64,000 bases of DNA from Desulfosporosinus orientis DSM 765 (GCF_000235605.1 NC_016584.1:3826001-3890000), one strand, 5' to 3'; positions 1 through 10,449 are shown, counted from the stretch's first letter. The notes: a model not told the origin generated them from the letters alone. Translations and numbers: made by a program.

Positions 1-273
1 GGATTTCTTCTCGGCCTCAAGAACGGCCAGATAGGCTAAGAGAGAAGCAACCAGTGCTGACTTATTGCCCCCACCCACCCAGCCTAACAGGTCAGCGCCC
101 AGCCGAACCGGCTGCCGGCAACCGGAACCCTGCCCCGGGGCTTTCCCAGGATTTTGCCCGGAATCACCATACAGGATTTTATCCTTCACATCCATGACAA
201 AAGCATCCTTATCAAACTCAGAGATAATTGAGCATACCTCTTTCTTTAGTAATCTCTTCAAATTTACTGCCAT
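1..273 (-). CDS. N-terminal part of a signalling protein (possible PP2C/RsbU-type phosphatase), cut by window edge
   Basis: An open frame of 91 codons runs off the left edge. It starts at ATG 273 behind a GGGGGA ribosome site 8 bases upstream. It lies 26 bases after the hybrid hydrogenase-like kinase and is probably co-transcribed with it. The visible part includes the motif GADLLGWVGGGNKSA followed by a helical stretch LLAYLAVLEAEKK. From memory, this resembles the region before the GAF and PP2C parts of RsbU/SpoIIE-type phosphatases or related sensors. Sensory [FeFe]-hydrogenase-like proteins are often found beside Ser/Thr phosphatases, which fits. The catalytic part is outside the window, so the function is only a guess. 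Confidence 0.5.
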   Translation of the reverse strand, partial: MAVNLKRLLKKEVCSIISEFDKDAFVMDVKDKILYGDSGQNPGKAPGQGSGCRQPVRLGADLLGWVGGGNKSALVASLLAYLAVLEAEKKS

Positions 274-299
274 ACTGCATCCCCCCATTGACACTGGAA

Positions 300-3125
300 T
301 CAGTAGAACAAAAACAACACATTTTCCAACCCCTTCTCTAGGCGGATTGTCTTCACCATATTATGCCTGCGGGAAAATACTGTATCGACAATAATCATAT
401 CCGGCTTCTCCTCCTGGGCCTTTTTTAGACAGTCTTCATTATCCCTGGCGGAGACAACGGCGTACCCCTTCGTTTCCAATACATCCACCAGAGTTTTTAA
501 GGTGGATGTGTCTTCATCAACCACCAGCACCTTTTTCCGGGAAGCCCCATTGGCAATGAGTAAGCCGATTTCCTTAATCAGGGCGTCGGTATTGATGGGT
601 TTGGCAAAATACCTGTCAATGCCGATGCGAAAGCCTCTTTCCTTATCTTCAATGATGGAGACAATAATAATGGGGATATCCATAGTACCGGGATCATTTT
701 TCAGCACGGCAGCCACATCAAAACCGCTGATCCCCGGCATCATGACATCCAGCAGAATTAAATCCGGCTTGCTTTGATTAATCATCTTAATGGCTTCAAT
801 GCCATCCCCGGCTTCCCTTACCGCGTATCCCGCCGCTTCAAGCTCCTGCCTGAGAAGCATGCGGATATTGGCATCGTCATCTACTACCAGAACATTTTTC
901 TGTTCCCTGCTTTGAGAGCGTACATCGCTGCTGACCTGTTCAGTCATTTGTTTAACCAGGTTGTCGATATCAAGTCTGTTTAGCTGGTCTCCCTTCTCTT
1001 TATCCAGAGGCACGGTAAATAGGAAGGTACTGCCCTGGCCGATCTCACTTTCCACCCAGATCCGCCCGCCGTGCTGGGCAATGATTTGCTTGCAGATGGG
1101 CAAGCCCAGACCGGTGCCCTTGGGTTTATCCGTAAGGGTATCCCCCACTTGCTTAAATTTCTCAAAAACCTTGGGCAGGTCTCCTGCCGCTATCCCTATG
1201 CCCGTGTCAATAACACTGACGGTTATTTCATCCCCTGTCACCCTGGCTCTACAGGTAATTGACCCCTGATCCGTAAACTTCACTGCATTGGAGATCAGAT
1301 TAATCACGGTTTGAATTAACCTGTCCTTGTCCCCCTGGATCAGCGGCAGCTCTTCCATGTCTGTCTTCAGCTCCAGGCCCTTTTGCTCAAACAGGGAGGA
1401 TGTAGCAGCAATGGCCCTGGCTATAACCTCCTCCAGGGAAATGGACTCCATCTGCCATTCCACTTTTCCTGCTTCCATCTTGGAGAGATCAAGAACGTCA
1501 TTAATCAGATTCGTCAGCCGCCTGCTTTCGGAAATAATAATCTCCACATTATCGGCAATCTGCTGGACCGTGCGCTTTACTTTTTTGTCATCCCCATTGA
1601 CCAGAGGGACGATGGTATCCTCAAACTTCTTCTTAATAATATTGGAAAACCCCAGGACCGAGGTCAGGGGAGTCCTTAACTCATGGGAAACCGTGGACAA
1701 AAAGTCGGACTTGAGCTGATCCAGTTCAAGGAGCCGTTTATTCTCTTCCAGAGATAGTTTGGCCTCGTATTTGACGTGTACGATACAGCCTCCAGGCTCA
1801 TTTTCACCGTTATAGACAGCAATGGCCCTTTCCCGGCAAGTTTCATAACCGCAAGCTCCGCAGTTGAGTTCATCTTCCCGGGTATGTTTGCCATCCAATT
1901 CCAAAATGCCTCGCAGCACCTCTTCTGCTGGCTCCTTTCTGTGATATTCCCTGGACTGCCATGGCCTGGTGAATTGATTGTCCGCAATCAGCTCTTCCAC
2001 GATTGCCAGCCAGCGCTGAAATTCCGGTACCTCCACCGTGTTTTTCACTAAAGTGATGTATCCCTGGCATTCTTGAGAATTCTCCTGCAGCTTTTGAAAT
2101 CGTTTTTTGGTATAGTCAGTGATAAGCCGCTTGTTTTCCCAATAATCCCCTTCTACACCCAGGCTTTTACCCATAATGCATCCTTCGCAAAACAAGATAT
2201 CAATTAATAGCGGATAACCGGCCAACCCCCCGCTTCCCTGCTTATGCCTGGCCATTTGTTTTAGAAAATTGGTACTGCGGTCTTCACCCTCAATGATCAA
2301 GTAATCATTGCTTAATAGATTAAAGCCCAATTCGCCGGAAAAGGGTTCCAAGGCCTTCGTCAGCCCTCCGGATATGGGGAAACCGGCACCATATAAAGCC
2401 TGAATGCCGTCAAATTCCGTTTCCTCCAGGCAGGCAGGAACTATTCCCCGCCTGTCCAGCAGTTGGATGAGCTCTTCAAAGGTCAGCTTCTGATCATAAA
2501 GCCCCAGTTCCGGGTCCAGCAGCTCCGATTTTTTAGCCATACAGGGACTGGCACCCACAATCCGGACCTGCCCCTGGTTCCATTGCTTGACCAGCACTGC
2601 CTGGGCAGCCATGGGACTCATGATGGGGGCAAATTCATCCAGGAGAGAGGGAGCATGTTTTTCCATAAAATTCATCAGGGAAGGACAAGGACTGGTGATT
2701 ACATGGGTTTTTTCTCTGCCCTGGGTATTCAGAAAATCCCAGAGATAGTTCAGGTAGACCTTGGTTACCACATCCGCTCCAAAACTGGCTTCATAGACCA
2801 GTGCAAAACCCAGTTTTCTTAAGGCGGTGCCGAATTGCTCCGGTGAACAGCCGTACCTCTTTTGGGCAACAATCACATAGGAGGGAGCCAGGATAATAGC
2901 TGACTTATCCTTTGCTAATAATTCCTCAACAGCTTCCAGCCCGGACTGGTATTTCTTGGCCCCTCTGCTGCAAGCCTTAAGACAAGCCCCGCAGTTCAAG
3001 CAGCTTTCTTCAATGATTTTTGACTTGCCTTCCTTCATCATAATGGACTTGGTCCTGCAAACTCTAAGGCATGCAGAACAGGCCTGACATTGTTCCATAT
3101 CTGTATATACAATTCCATCGAGCAT
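300..3125 (-). CDS. Hybrid sensor histidine kinase with [FeFe]-hydrogenase-like sensory domain and two receivers
   Basis: About 941 residues if started at ATG 3125, which has AGAGGAG 9 bases upstream; the frame is open to 3194, but that start would overlap the NRPS. Order: two 4Fe-4S motifs (CQACSACLRVC near 13-23, CLNCGACLKAC near 43-53); an [FeFe]-hydrogenase-like domain (TSPCP near 144, SPCMAKKSE near 193, FCEGC near 313); an FeS domain (CGACGYETC near 422); HisKA (SHELRTP near 480); HATPase (GTGLGLPIC); a full receiver (LLDVMMPG); and a second receiver ending after about 78 residues, shorter than usual. Compared with catalytic hydrogenases, the site motifs are altered (TSPCP for TSCCP, C-x2-C for C-x3-C). 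I infer a redox or H2/Fe-S sensor, not an enzyme. It lies 46 bases after the NRPS. Confidence 0.9.
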   Translation of the reverse strand: MLDGIVYTDMEQCQACSACLRVCRTKSIMMKEGKSKIIEESCLNCGACLKACSRGAKKYQSGLEAVEELLAKDKSAIILAPSYVIVAQKRYGCSPEQFGTALRKLGFALVYEASFGADVVTKVYLNYLWDFLNTQGREKTHVITSPCPSLMNFMEKHAPSLLDEFAPIMSPMAAQAVLVKQWNQGQVRIVGASPCMAKKSELLDPELGLYDQKLTFEELIQLLDRRGIVPACLEETEFDGIQALYGAGFPISGGLTKALEPFSGELGFNLLSNDYLIIEGEDRSTNFLKQMARHKQGSGGLAGYPLLIDILFCEGCIMGKSLGVEGDYWENKRLITDYTKKRFQKLQENSQECQGYITLVKNTVEVPEFQRWLAIVEELIADNQFTRPWQSREYHRKEPAEEVLRGILELDGKHTREDELNCGACGYETCRERAIAVYNGENEPGGCIVHVKYEAKLSLEENKRLLELDQLKSDFLSTVSHELRTPLTSVLGFSNIIKKKFEDTIVPLVNGDDKKVKRTVQQIADNVEIIISESRRLTNLINDVLDLSKMEAGKVEWQMESISLEEVIARAIAATSSLFEQKGLELKTDMEELPLIQGDKDRLIQTVINLISNAVKFTDQGSITCRARVTGDEITVSVIDTGIGIAAGDLPKVFEKFKQVGDTLTDKPKGTGLGLPICKQIIAQHGGRIWVESEIGQGSTFLFTVPLDKEKGDQLNRLDIDNLVKQMTEQVSSDVRSQSREQKNVLVVDDDANIRMLLRQELEAAGYAVREAGDGIEAIKMINQSKPDLILLDVMMPGISGFDVAAVLKNDPGTMDIPIIIVSIIEDKERGFRIGIDRYFAKPINTDALIKEIGLLIANGASRKKVLVVDEDTSTLKTLVDVLETKGYAVVSARDNEDCLKKAQEEKPDMIIVDTVFSRRHNMVKTIRLEKGLENVLFLFY

Positions 3126-3171
3126 GGTCAAGTACTCCTCTCTTGCTTCCTCTCTGTTCACAAGCACAACT

Positions 3172-6100
3172 TCAGGGCTGAAAATTCCAGGCAAAGGCTG
3201 TTGTCAGGCCTATGACATCCGGGCTTTTAAAGATTGAGAAATGATCCCCCTTTACTTCCACATACCTGACGGGTTTTTCACAATCCCCGCTCCATGGCTG
3301 GTTAGGAATAACTTTGGATTCACTGGCTCCAATATAGACAAGTTCTGCTTGCAGCTTGGCAGCAGGCTGATAACTGATTTCAGCCGCTAAGACAGCTTTA
3401 ACAACCTTTAGTCTCCGGGCCCTGTCTTGGTAGTTTAGGGTCCTATAATCGGACATCAGCTTAAATACTGCCCCAGGAATTCCATTCTCAGGTATCCCAT
3501 TTCCCGCTCTTGCCCCGGCCTGCGCCACCCCTTCCGGAAGCTTCTCAAAAGGTTCTTCAGTCTGCCCTTCAAGATCCTCTTTCAGCTGACCTTCGAGTTT
3601 TTCCCACATCTCCATAAAGCCTTTTAGTTCACTCCCCGAATCTGCATTGCCAGGAGGCGGGGAATCAATCATAGATACAAAGCGGATCCTCTCCCCTGCA
3701 CTTTCAAGCTGCAAAGCCATTTCAAAGGCAATCCCACCTCCACTGGACCAGCCGGCTAGGGAATAAGGACCTTCCGGCTGCACTTTCTTAATGGTTTTCA
3801 GATAGTCAGCGGCCAGATCTGCTATAGTGATGCCGGGCAGAATCATATTCTCAGCCTCTGCCCCTTTAATGCCCCATACATTGGCCTCCACTTCCAACCT
3901 GCGGCTGAATTCCACATACCCTTCTACAGTGCAGCTTCCATCATGGATAAGAAACAGGTTCTCTCTGACTCCATCCACAGCTTTAAGGAGCACGAGCTTT
4001 GGGTCAGAAACCAGGCTGAGATCAGGTTTTACTGCCGGTTTCACATCCGATTTAACATCAGCTTTAACAACGGGTTTGACGCTGGCTCTGACAGCGTCTA
4101 TATAGCCCGCAAGCAAAGCTATGGTTCCTTCAGAAAACATCGTTACCAGGGGAATAGTAAGGCCAAATTCCTCCTGTACCTTTAAGACAAGCAAGGTGGC
4201 TTTCAAAGAATGCCCGCCCAGTTCAAAGAAGTTGTCGTGGACCCCTATTCTCTCAACTTCCAGTACCTCCTGCCATAACCTGGCCAGCCGTATTTCCGTT
4301 TCCGTGGAGGCCGGGACATACCCAGCCTCTGTGTTAATGCTTTCCTTAGGCTCAGGCAGGGCCTGCCTGTCGATCTTGCCGCTGGGAGTCAGGGGCAGCT
4401 TCTCCAGCTGCAGGAAATAGGAGGGGATCATGTAATCCGGCAACTCTTGAGCCAGGTGTTTCCTTAACTCCGGCACTCCAATCTCCCCCTCACCGATCAG
4501 GTAGGCACAAAGGTATTTGCCGCCGCTATTGTCCTCCCTGGCCAGAACAACAGCCTCTTTCACTCCAGCCAGCCTGAGCAGCGGGGCTTCAATCTCGCCC
4601 AGCTCTATCCTGAAACCCCTGATCTTGACCTGTTGGTCAATCCGTCCCAGGAATTCTATGCTGCCGTCCGGCAGCCAGCGGGCCAGATCACCGGTCCTGT
4701 ACATCCGCTCTCCCGGCACAAATGGGTTTTCCACAAACCTTTCCGCTGTAAGCTCAGGCCTGTTCAGATAGCCCCTGCTTACACCCTCCCCTGCAATACA
4801 CAATTCTCCCGCAATATTCAGCGGTGAAAGGTTATTGTCCGGATCAAGGATGTAGATCCTGTAGTTGGCAATGGGTTTGCCGACAGGGACCAATCCCTTT
4901 TCGCCAGGCAGGCACCGGTGGTAACTGGCACACACCGTTGCTTCCGTGGGACCGTAGGTATTGTAAACCTGTGCTCCCCTTTGCAGGAGGTTATCAATGT
5001 AGTCGCCTTTTAAGACATCCCCGCCGCTGATGAAGGTATGGACACTCCTTAACCCCGTCAGTGTGTTCAGCTGATTTAACAATAAGGGTGAACAGCTGAT
5101 TAGGCTGATTGAATTCCTGTTGATCACCCCTGCCAGCAGGTTGACATCCCTTACCTCTGCCCTCCTGGCCAGCACAAGCCTGCCGCCTTTCAGCAGCACG
5201 GGGTAGATTTCTTCGCCAAAGGCATCAAAGCAGCAGGAAGCCTGCTGAAGTACAGCGTCCTCCCCCGTTAACTCAAATTCCTGATTAAAGGTCATGACAT
5301 AAGCCAGCAGGTTCCTTTGCTCAACTAAAACACCTTTGGGACGTCCCGTCGATCCGGAGGTATAGATAACATAAGCTAAATCTTCAGGGGAACTGAGATT
5401 CTCCAGGTTACCCAGGTTTTTAGCCTCACGGCTGCCCAACACCAGCTCCGGAGAAGAGAGGTCAATAACTTCACCCGGATAAGTAATCCTTTCCAGCAAC
5501 CCCTGTAATGACCTTTGGGTCAAAAGCACCTTAGCCTGGGAATCCGCCAGCATATAGCCTATTCTTTCCTCCGGGTACTCAGGATCAATGGGCAGGTAGG
5601 CGCCCCCAGCTTTCAAGATGGCTATAATCCCCACAATCATCTCAACAGAAGGCTCCGTCATCAGGCTTACGATACTCTCCGGCCCTACTCCCTTCCCTCT
5701 CAATACTTGGGCTACACCGTTAGCTCTGGAGTTTAACTCTCCATAAGTTATGGTCCTTTCAGCAAAGACCAGGGCAATATTCTCCGGCGTCTTCTCCGCC
5801 TGGTCCTCAAAGAGCTGATGAATGAGTTTATCCTTGGCATAGTCAACCTTCGTCTGATTAAACTCCCAGAGAAGCTGTCCTCTTTCTTCCTCAGCCAGGA
5901 TATCCAGGTCAGCAAGTCTTAGCTCCGGATTTTCTGTAACTGCTTTAAGAATATTGGTAAAATGCCGGACGAACCTCAGCATAGTTTCTTGCTTAAAAAG
6001 TTTAGTGCAATATTCCAGTTCAAAGTGGATTTCCTCTCCCACCTCTTCTCCTGTGAGGGTAAGATCAAACTTAGCCGTCCTCAGGCCCATACTCTGCCCT

Positions 6101-9100
6101 GTAAACCTGAGCCCTTCAATCTCCGGCTCACAGCTGTCCATATTCTGAAAAATAAACATGGTGTCAAAGAGCGGGTTTCTGGACAGATCAATCTTTAGGC
6201 CCAGCTCCTCCACCAGATCTTTATACTGCACATCCTGGTTCTCATAAGCCAGGAGGGCCCTTTCTTTTACTTCCTCCAGAAACTCAGCAAAACTCTTTCG
6301 GCCTTCAGGGTAATTTCTCAGGGCCAGGGTGTTGACGAACATGCCGATTATTCCCCCCAGATCCGGATGCTGCCTGCCTGCGATAGGAGATCCTACGACG
6401 ATGTCTTCCTGTCCCGTGTATTTATAGAGAAGGAGGTTATAGGCAGCCAGCAGCAGCATATATAGGGTAGCGCTCTTTTCTGCTGCAAGTTTCTTTAACC
6501 CTGCCGTCAGTTCTTTATTGACAGTGAATTCCACGACATCCCCTGCAAAGTTTTGGAAGGCCGGCCTGGGGTAGTCCGCCGGCAGTTCCAGGACCGGAAT
6601 CCTGCCTTGGAAAGAGTTTAACCAGTATTCTTTCTGCTTCCTGACCTTTTGGGAATCAAGCTGTTTGTTCTGCCATACAGCAAAGTCCTTGTACTGCAGA
6701 CTGAGCTCCGGCAGCTCCTCTCCCTTGTAGAAGCTGATAAAATCCCTGACCAGCACAGCTAAAGAGGTACCGTCGGATATAATGTGATGCAGATCAATGA
6801 GCAGCAAATAATACATAGCCGGAGGTGAGAGAATCCCTGGCTCCTCACGAATAACTTTCAGGAGTTGGACCCGGAGCAGGGGTGCTTGCGAGAGGTCAAA
6901 AGGTCTGACAAATCCCGTCATAACCTGGGACAAATCCCCTTCTTCCAGCTCCTCCGCCTCAACGGTAAACTCCAGGTGATCCTCTATTTTCTGGACAACT
7001 TCAGCACCCCTAAGATGAAAGGAGGTTCTGAAGGCCTCATGCCGCTGCACAAGCTTTTTGAAAACTCGTTTCAGCTTTACTTCATCCAGGTTGCCTTCTA
7101 TCTTCATAGCTCCAGGCATATTGTAGCTGGTAGAATTTTTATCCATATGGTTTAGTAAATACAGTCCTCTTTGAGCCGGAGAGGCAGGATAAAAGTCCCT
7201 CTTTTCTGCCGCTGCCAAATCCCTAGCCCAGCTCTCAGCGGCCTTGTCGATATAGTCCGCCTCCTCCCGGATAGTCGCTGCTGTAAAAATCTCTCTCAGG
7301 GGAAACTCTACTTTGAATTCCTTCCCTATCTTTGAGGCCAGGATGGCAGCCTTCAGGGAGTGTCCCCCCAGTTCAAAGAAGCTGTCATTGACCCCTATTT
7401 TTTCAAAACCCAGTACCTCTTCCCATAACCTCGCCAGGCGTATTTCCGTTTCCGTAGAGGGCGGGACATAGTCTGCTCCTGTCTGAATGCTTCCCTCAGG
7501 CTCCGGCAGTCTTTGCCTGTCAATTTTCCCGTTGGGGTTCAGAGGCAGCTTAGGCAACGGGATAAAGAAAGAAGGCAACATATAATCCGGCAGCCTTTGG
7601 GCCAGGTGTTCCCGCAGCTCGGTTGCCGTTACTTCCAGATAGCTGACAAAGTAGGCACACAAGTACTTGCTGCCAGTCTCATCCTCCCGGGCTGTCACTG
7701 CCGCCTCTTTAATCCCTTCATACTTTACAAGCAGGGCTTCTATTTCCCCCAGCTCTATCCGGTAACCTCTGATCTTAACCTGGTGATCTATCCTGCCGAT
7801 AAATTCAATTTCTCCGTCGGGAAGCCACCTGCCTAAATCTCCGGTCCTGTACAGCCTCTCCCCCGGCAGGAATGGATTGGCCATAAATTTTTCTGCCGTC
7901 AGTTCCGGTCTGTTCAGATACCCTCTGGCCAGCCCAATTCCTGAGATGCAGATTTCGCCCGCTGCGCCTACAGGCTGAATACCCCTGCCGCCGCTAAGAA
8001 TATAGATACTGTTATTGGCAATGGGTTTGCCGATTGTTGATTTTCCCGGTTCACATCGGGCTATGGTCACTTCCACTGTTGCTTCAGTGGGTCCATAACC
8101 ATCAAACAGCTCATATCCCATACCGAGAATTTTGTCCTTGAGTCCATCATTCAGCTTCTCTGAGCCACAGACCACCACTCGCAGGCTGGTAATCTTTTTT
8201 ACCCTTAACAGGCTATGGAGAGTCGCAGGTACAAACTGAGCGATATTGATTTTATTCTCCTGGATAAAGGTTATTAACTTCTCAGGTTCCAACATCAGCC
8301 CTTTTGAACCAATAAAAACCGTGCCTCCGCTCAAAAGCCCGCCCAATAGTTCTTCAACGGAAACATCAAAGGATATCCTGGTGGTACTGAGGATATTTTT
8401 GTTTTCCTCCAGCTTATAGAAATCCTTAATCCAGGCACACAAATTAAGGACACTTCGGTGTTCGATCATAACCCCCTTGGGTTTTCCCGTGGAACCTGAC
8501 GTGTACATGACATAAGCCAGGTCTCTTGGCAAATTTACATTTTCCAAGTTAAAAGATTTTTCTCCGGCAATGAATTCGGAGGATAAATCCAGGACTTCCC
8601 ACTGGCTGCTCACTCTGTTCATTAAATGCTCATGAGTTATAAGCAGCACGGCATTAGCATCCTCCAGCATATACCCTATCCTCTCCCCAGGGGTTTCAGG
8701 GGCTATGGGCAGGTAGGCTCCTCCCGCCTTTAAGATAGCCATAATCCCTACCAGCATCTCCAGAGAACGCTCGGGCATAAGGCCTACGATCTTGTCCCGC
8801 CCTACTCCCTTCTCTCTCAGCAGCCGGGCCAGACAGTTGGCTCTGGAGTTCAACTCCTCATAAGTTAAACTTTCACCCTCAAATACTGCCGCTGTCTGAT
8901 CAGGGGTCCGCACCGCCTGCTCTTCAAACAGCTGGTGGATGGTTTTATCCCTGGGATAATCAGCCTTGGTCTGATTAAACTCCTTAAGGAGTTTCTGCCG
9001 TTCCCGGCCATCCACCAGCTCAAGGTCCGTAATTCTTTGGCTGCCGTCACTGATTGCCTGCCACAGGATCAGCATGATTCTCCGGTAGATATCGTCAATC

Positions 9101-10320
9101 TCATCTGTCTGAAACAGTTCTCTCAGGTAATCTATGTGCAGGACAAACACCCCTGCGTCATCCCGATCATCAATATGGAGACACAGAGATTCTGTCTGAT
9201 AGCCATTGAAATACCATACCGTTTTAAAGTCATAACTGTACTTTGTTTTATCAATTTTGGCATTTTGGTAGGAAACGCTGACATCGTAAAGATTATCATG
9301 AATGCCGTGAAGTTCCCTGACCTCAGCCAGCATCCTGTTATAAGGGTATCTCTGATGCCGGAAACACTGAAAATGCTCTTTGCCCAGTTGTTTGCAAAGG
9401 TCGGCAAAAGAAACCTTCTCATCCAGCTCTATTTGAATGGGAATGGTACTCACATACATCCCCACTGTTGACAGCTCTTTAACCCCCCGGCGATTAAGCA
9501 CCGGTACACCAAAAGAGATGCGCTTCAGGTCATGCAGTCTCTGTAAATAGATACCCAGGGCAGCTTCAAATAAAATGGCCGGAGATGTGGAATATGCTTT
9601 GCAATAATCCCGTATCATCCCTGCTTCCTCAGCCTCAATGGCGTAAGTCAGCCGTTTGGCTTCGGCGGAGTAGTACAAGCTGTTTTTAGGCTTTACGGCC
9701 ATAAGCTCCGGCTTAAGTTTAAATTTTTCCAGCCAATATTCCCGGTCCTTCTCATACTTGCCAGAATGAAGATACTCCTGTTCACTCTTGATGAAATCAA
9801 GATAGGAATACTCCAGGCTGTCCGGGTCATTGGCTTTTCCCGTTCGCCTGGCGTATTCCGCCATAATTTGAGTGCTGAGCAGGCCGATGGTCCAGCCATC
9901 TCCCAGCATATGGTGAATCTTCAGAAAAACCCCGCTGTAGCCATCCCAAGCCTTAATGCTAATAAAGGTATATAAAGGCTCAGCATAGACCTCAAAAGGA
10001 ATTTGCAGCCGGTTGGTTAACCAGGTTTCCTGTTCCTTTCTCAATTTTCCTGTAAAATCCACCTGTTCTATCCTTTGATACCGGTAAGGCTCAATCCACT
10101 GCTTGGGTCCGCTGTTGGTCTCCACAATTCTGATTCTTAAAGAATCATTTCGTTCAATAAGTTTATTAATACACTGCTCCCAGACAGCAAAGTCTGTTTC
10201 CTCTTTGAGATACAAGGCACCTCCGATATTTGCAATGGAAGTACCTTTAAAAAATTGTTCCGTTTCCCATATTCGTATTTGCGCATTGGTTAAGGGATAA
10301 ACCACCTTCTGCTCTTCCAT
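3172..10320 (-). CDS. Two-module nonribosomal peptide synthetase (C-A-T-C-A-T-TE)
   Basis: 2382 residues, starting at ATG 10320 behind GGAGGAG. Domains in order: condensation (HHMLGDG near 136); adenylation 1 (YTSGSTGKPKG, YRTGDLGRW, near 455-950); carrier (FFELGGHSLKA); condensation 2 (HHIISDG, near 1050-1480); adenylation 2 (YTSGSTGRPKG, near 1500-2000); carrier (FFELGGHSLKA); and a thioesterase with GWSSGG, IDSPPP and GDHFSIF that look like the Ser, Asp and His catalytic positions. The chain is complete and predicts a released dipeptide. Because it begins with a condensation domain, the first residue is probably N-acylated, or the protein accepts a chain from elsewhere. Both adenylation domains have FD then E four residues after the conserved Asp (FDVSVEE, FDAFGEE). 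I cannot assign substrates. No separate PPTase or export gene is adjacent. Confidence 0.95.
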   Translation of the reverse strand: MEEQKVVYPLTNAQIRIWETEQFFKGTSIANIGGALYLKEETDFAVWEQCINKLIERNDSLRIRIVETNSGPKQWIEPYRYQRIEQVDFTGKLRKEQETWLTNRLQIPFEVYAEPLYTFISIKAWDGYSGVFLKIHHMLGDGWTIGLLSTQIMAEYARRTGKANDPDSLEYSYLDFIKSEQEYLHSGKYEKDREYWLEKFKLKPELMAVKPKNSLYYSAEAKRLTYAIEAEEAGMIRDYCKAYSTSPAILFEAALGIYLQRLHDLKRISFGVPVLNRRGVKELSTVGMYVSTIPIQIELDEKVSFADLCKQLGKEHFQCFRHQRYPYNRMLAEVRELHGIHDNLYDVSVSYQNAKIDKTKYSYDFKTVWYFNGYQTESLCLHIDDRDDAGVFVLHIDYLRELFQTDEIDDIYRRIMLILWQAISDGSQRITDLELVDGRERQKLLKEFNQTKADYPRDKTIHQLFEEQAVRTPDQTAAVFEGESLTYEELNSRANCLARLLREKGVGRDKIVGLMPERSLEMLVGIMAILKAGGAYLPIAPETPGERIGYMLEDANAVLLITHEHLMNRVSSQWEVLDLSSEFIAGEKSFNLENVNLPRDLAYVMYTSGSTGKPKGVMIEHRSVLNLCAWIKDFYKLEENKNILSTTRISFDVSVEELLGGLLSGGTVFIGSKGLMLEPEKLITFIQENKINIAQFVPATLHSLLRVKKITSLRVVVCGSEKLNDGLKDKILGMGYELFDGYGPTEATVEVTIARCEPGKSTIGKPIANNSIYILSGGRGIQPVGAAGEICISGIGLARGYLNRPELTAEKFMANPFLPGERLYRTGDLGRWLPDGEIEFIGRIDHQVKIRGYRIELGEIEALLVKYEGIKEAAVTAREDETGSKYLCAYFVSYLEVTATELREHLAQRLPDYMLPSFFIPLPKLPLNPNGKIDRQRLPEPEGSIQTGADYVPPSTETEIRLARLWEEVLGFEKIGVNDSFFELGGHSLKAAILASKIGKEFKVEFPLREIFTAATIREEADYIDKAAESWARDLAAAEKRDFYPASPAQRGLYLLNHMDKNSTSYNMPGAMKIEGNLDEVKLKRVFKKLVQRHEAFRTSFHLRGAEVVQKIEDHLEFTVEAEELEEGDLSQVMTGFVRPFDLSQAPLLRVQLLKVIREEPGILSPPAMYYLLLIDLHHIISDGTSLAVLVRDFISFYKGEELPELSLQYKDFAVWQNKQLDSQKVRKQKEYWLNSFQGRIPVLELPADYPRPAFQNFAGDVVEFTVNKELTAGLKKLAAEKSATLYMLLLAAYNLLLYKYTGQEDIVVGSPIAGRQHPDLGGIIGMFVNTLALRNYPEGRKSFAEFLEEVKERALLAYENQDVQYKDLVEELGLKIDLSRNPLFDTMFIFQNMDSCEPEIEGLRFTGQSMGLRTAKFDLTLTGEEVGEEIHFELEYCTKLFKQETMLRFVRHFTNILKAVTENPELRLADLDILAEEERGQLLWEFNQTKVDYAKDKLIHQLFEDQAEKTPENIALVFAERTITYGELNSRANGVAQVLRGKGVGPESIVSLMTEPSVEMIVGIIAILKAGGAYLPIDPEYPEERIGYMLADSQAKVLLTQRSLQGLLERITYPGEVIDLSSPELVLGSREAKNLGNLENLSSPEDLAYVIYTSGSTGRPKGVLVEQRNLLAYVMTFNQEFELTGEDAVLQQASCCFDAFGEEIYPVLLKGGRLVLARRAEVRDVNLLAGVINRNSISLISCSPLLLNQLNTLTGLRSVHTFISGGDVLKGDYIDNLLQRGAQVYNTYGPTEATVCASYHRCLPGEKGLVPVGKPIANYRIYILDPDNNLSPLNIAGELCIAGEGVSRGYLNRPELTAERFVENPFVPGERMYRTGDLARWLPDGSIEFLGRIDQQVKIRGFRIELGEIEAPLLRLAGVKEAVVLAREDNSGGKYLCAYLIGEGEIGVPELRKHLAQELPDYMIPSYFLQLEKLPLTPSGKIDRQALPEPKESINTEAGYVPASTETEIRLARLWQEVLEVERIGVHDNFFELGGHSLKATLLVLKVQEEFGLTIPLVTMFSEGTIALLAGYIDAVRASVKPVVKADVKSDVKPAVKPDLSLVSDPKLVLLKAVDGVRENLFLIHDGSCTVEGYVEFSRRLEVEANVWGIKGAEAENMILPGITIADLAADYLKTIKKVQPEGPYSLAGWSSGGGIAFEMALQLESAGERIRFVSMIDSPPPGNADSGSELKGFMEMWEKLEGQLKEDLEGQTEEPFEKLPEGVAQAGARAGNGIPENGIPGAVFKLMSDYRTLNYQDRARRLKVVKAVLAAEISYQPAAKLQAELVYIGASESKVIPNQPWSGDCEKPVRYVEVKGDHFSIFKSPDVIGLTTAFAWNFQP

Positions 10321-10410
10321 CCGTATTTCTCCTCCAAAGCCTTCCTTAGGTTTGACTTAGTAAAAACAATGGTTTGCATCACCTGCAGCTTTAACTTACA
10401 ACCGATTTGC

Positions 10411-10440
10411 GCAAAAAAAACCACCCGAATGGGTGGAAAG
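10411..10440 (-). terminator. Rho-independent terminator of the LuxR-kinase gene
   Basis: Read on the minus strand, CCACCC-ATTC-GGGTGG (10421-10436) is followed by eight T residues (10413-10420). It lies 10 bases after the giant regulator and about 90 bases before the NRPS start. The NRPS therefore probably has its own promoter in the short gap 10321-10410, where I see no convincing -35/-10 pair. Confidence 0.85.
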
Positions 10441-10449
10441 TGTAATAAT

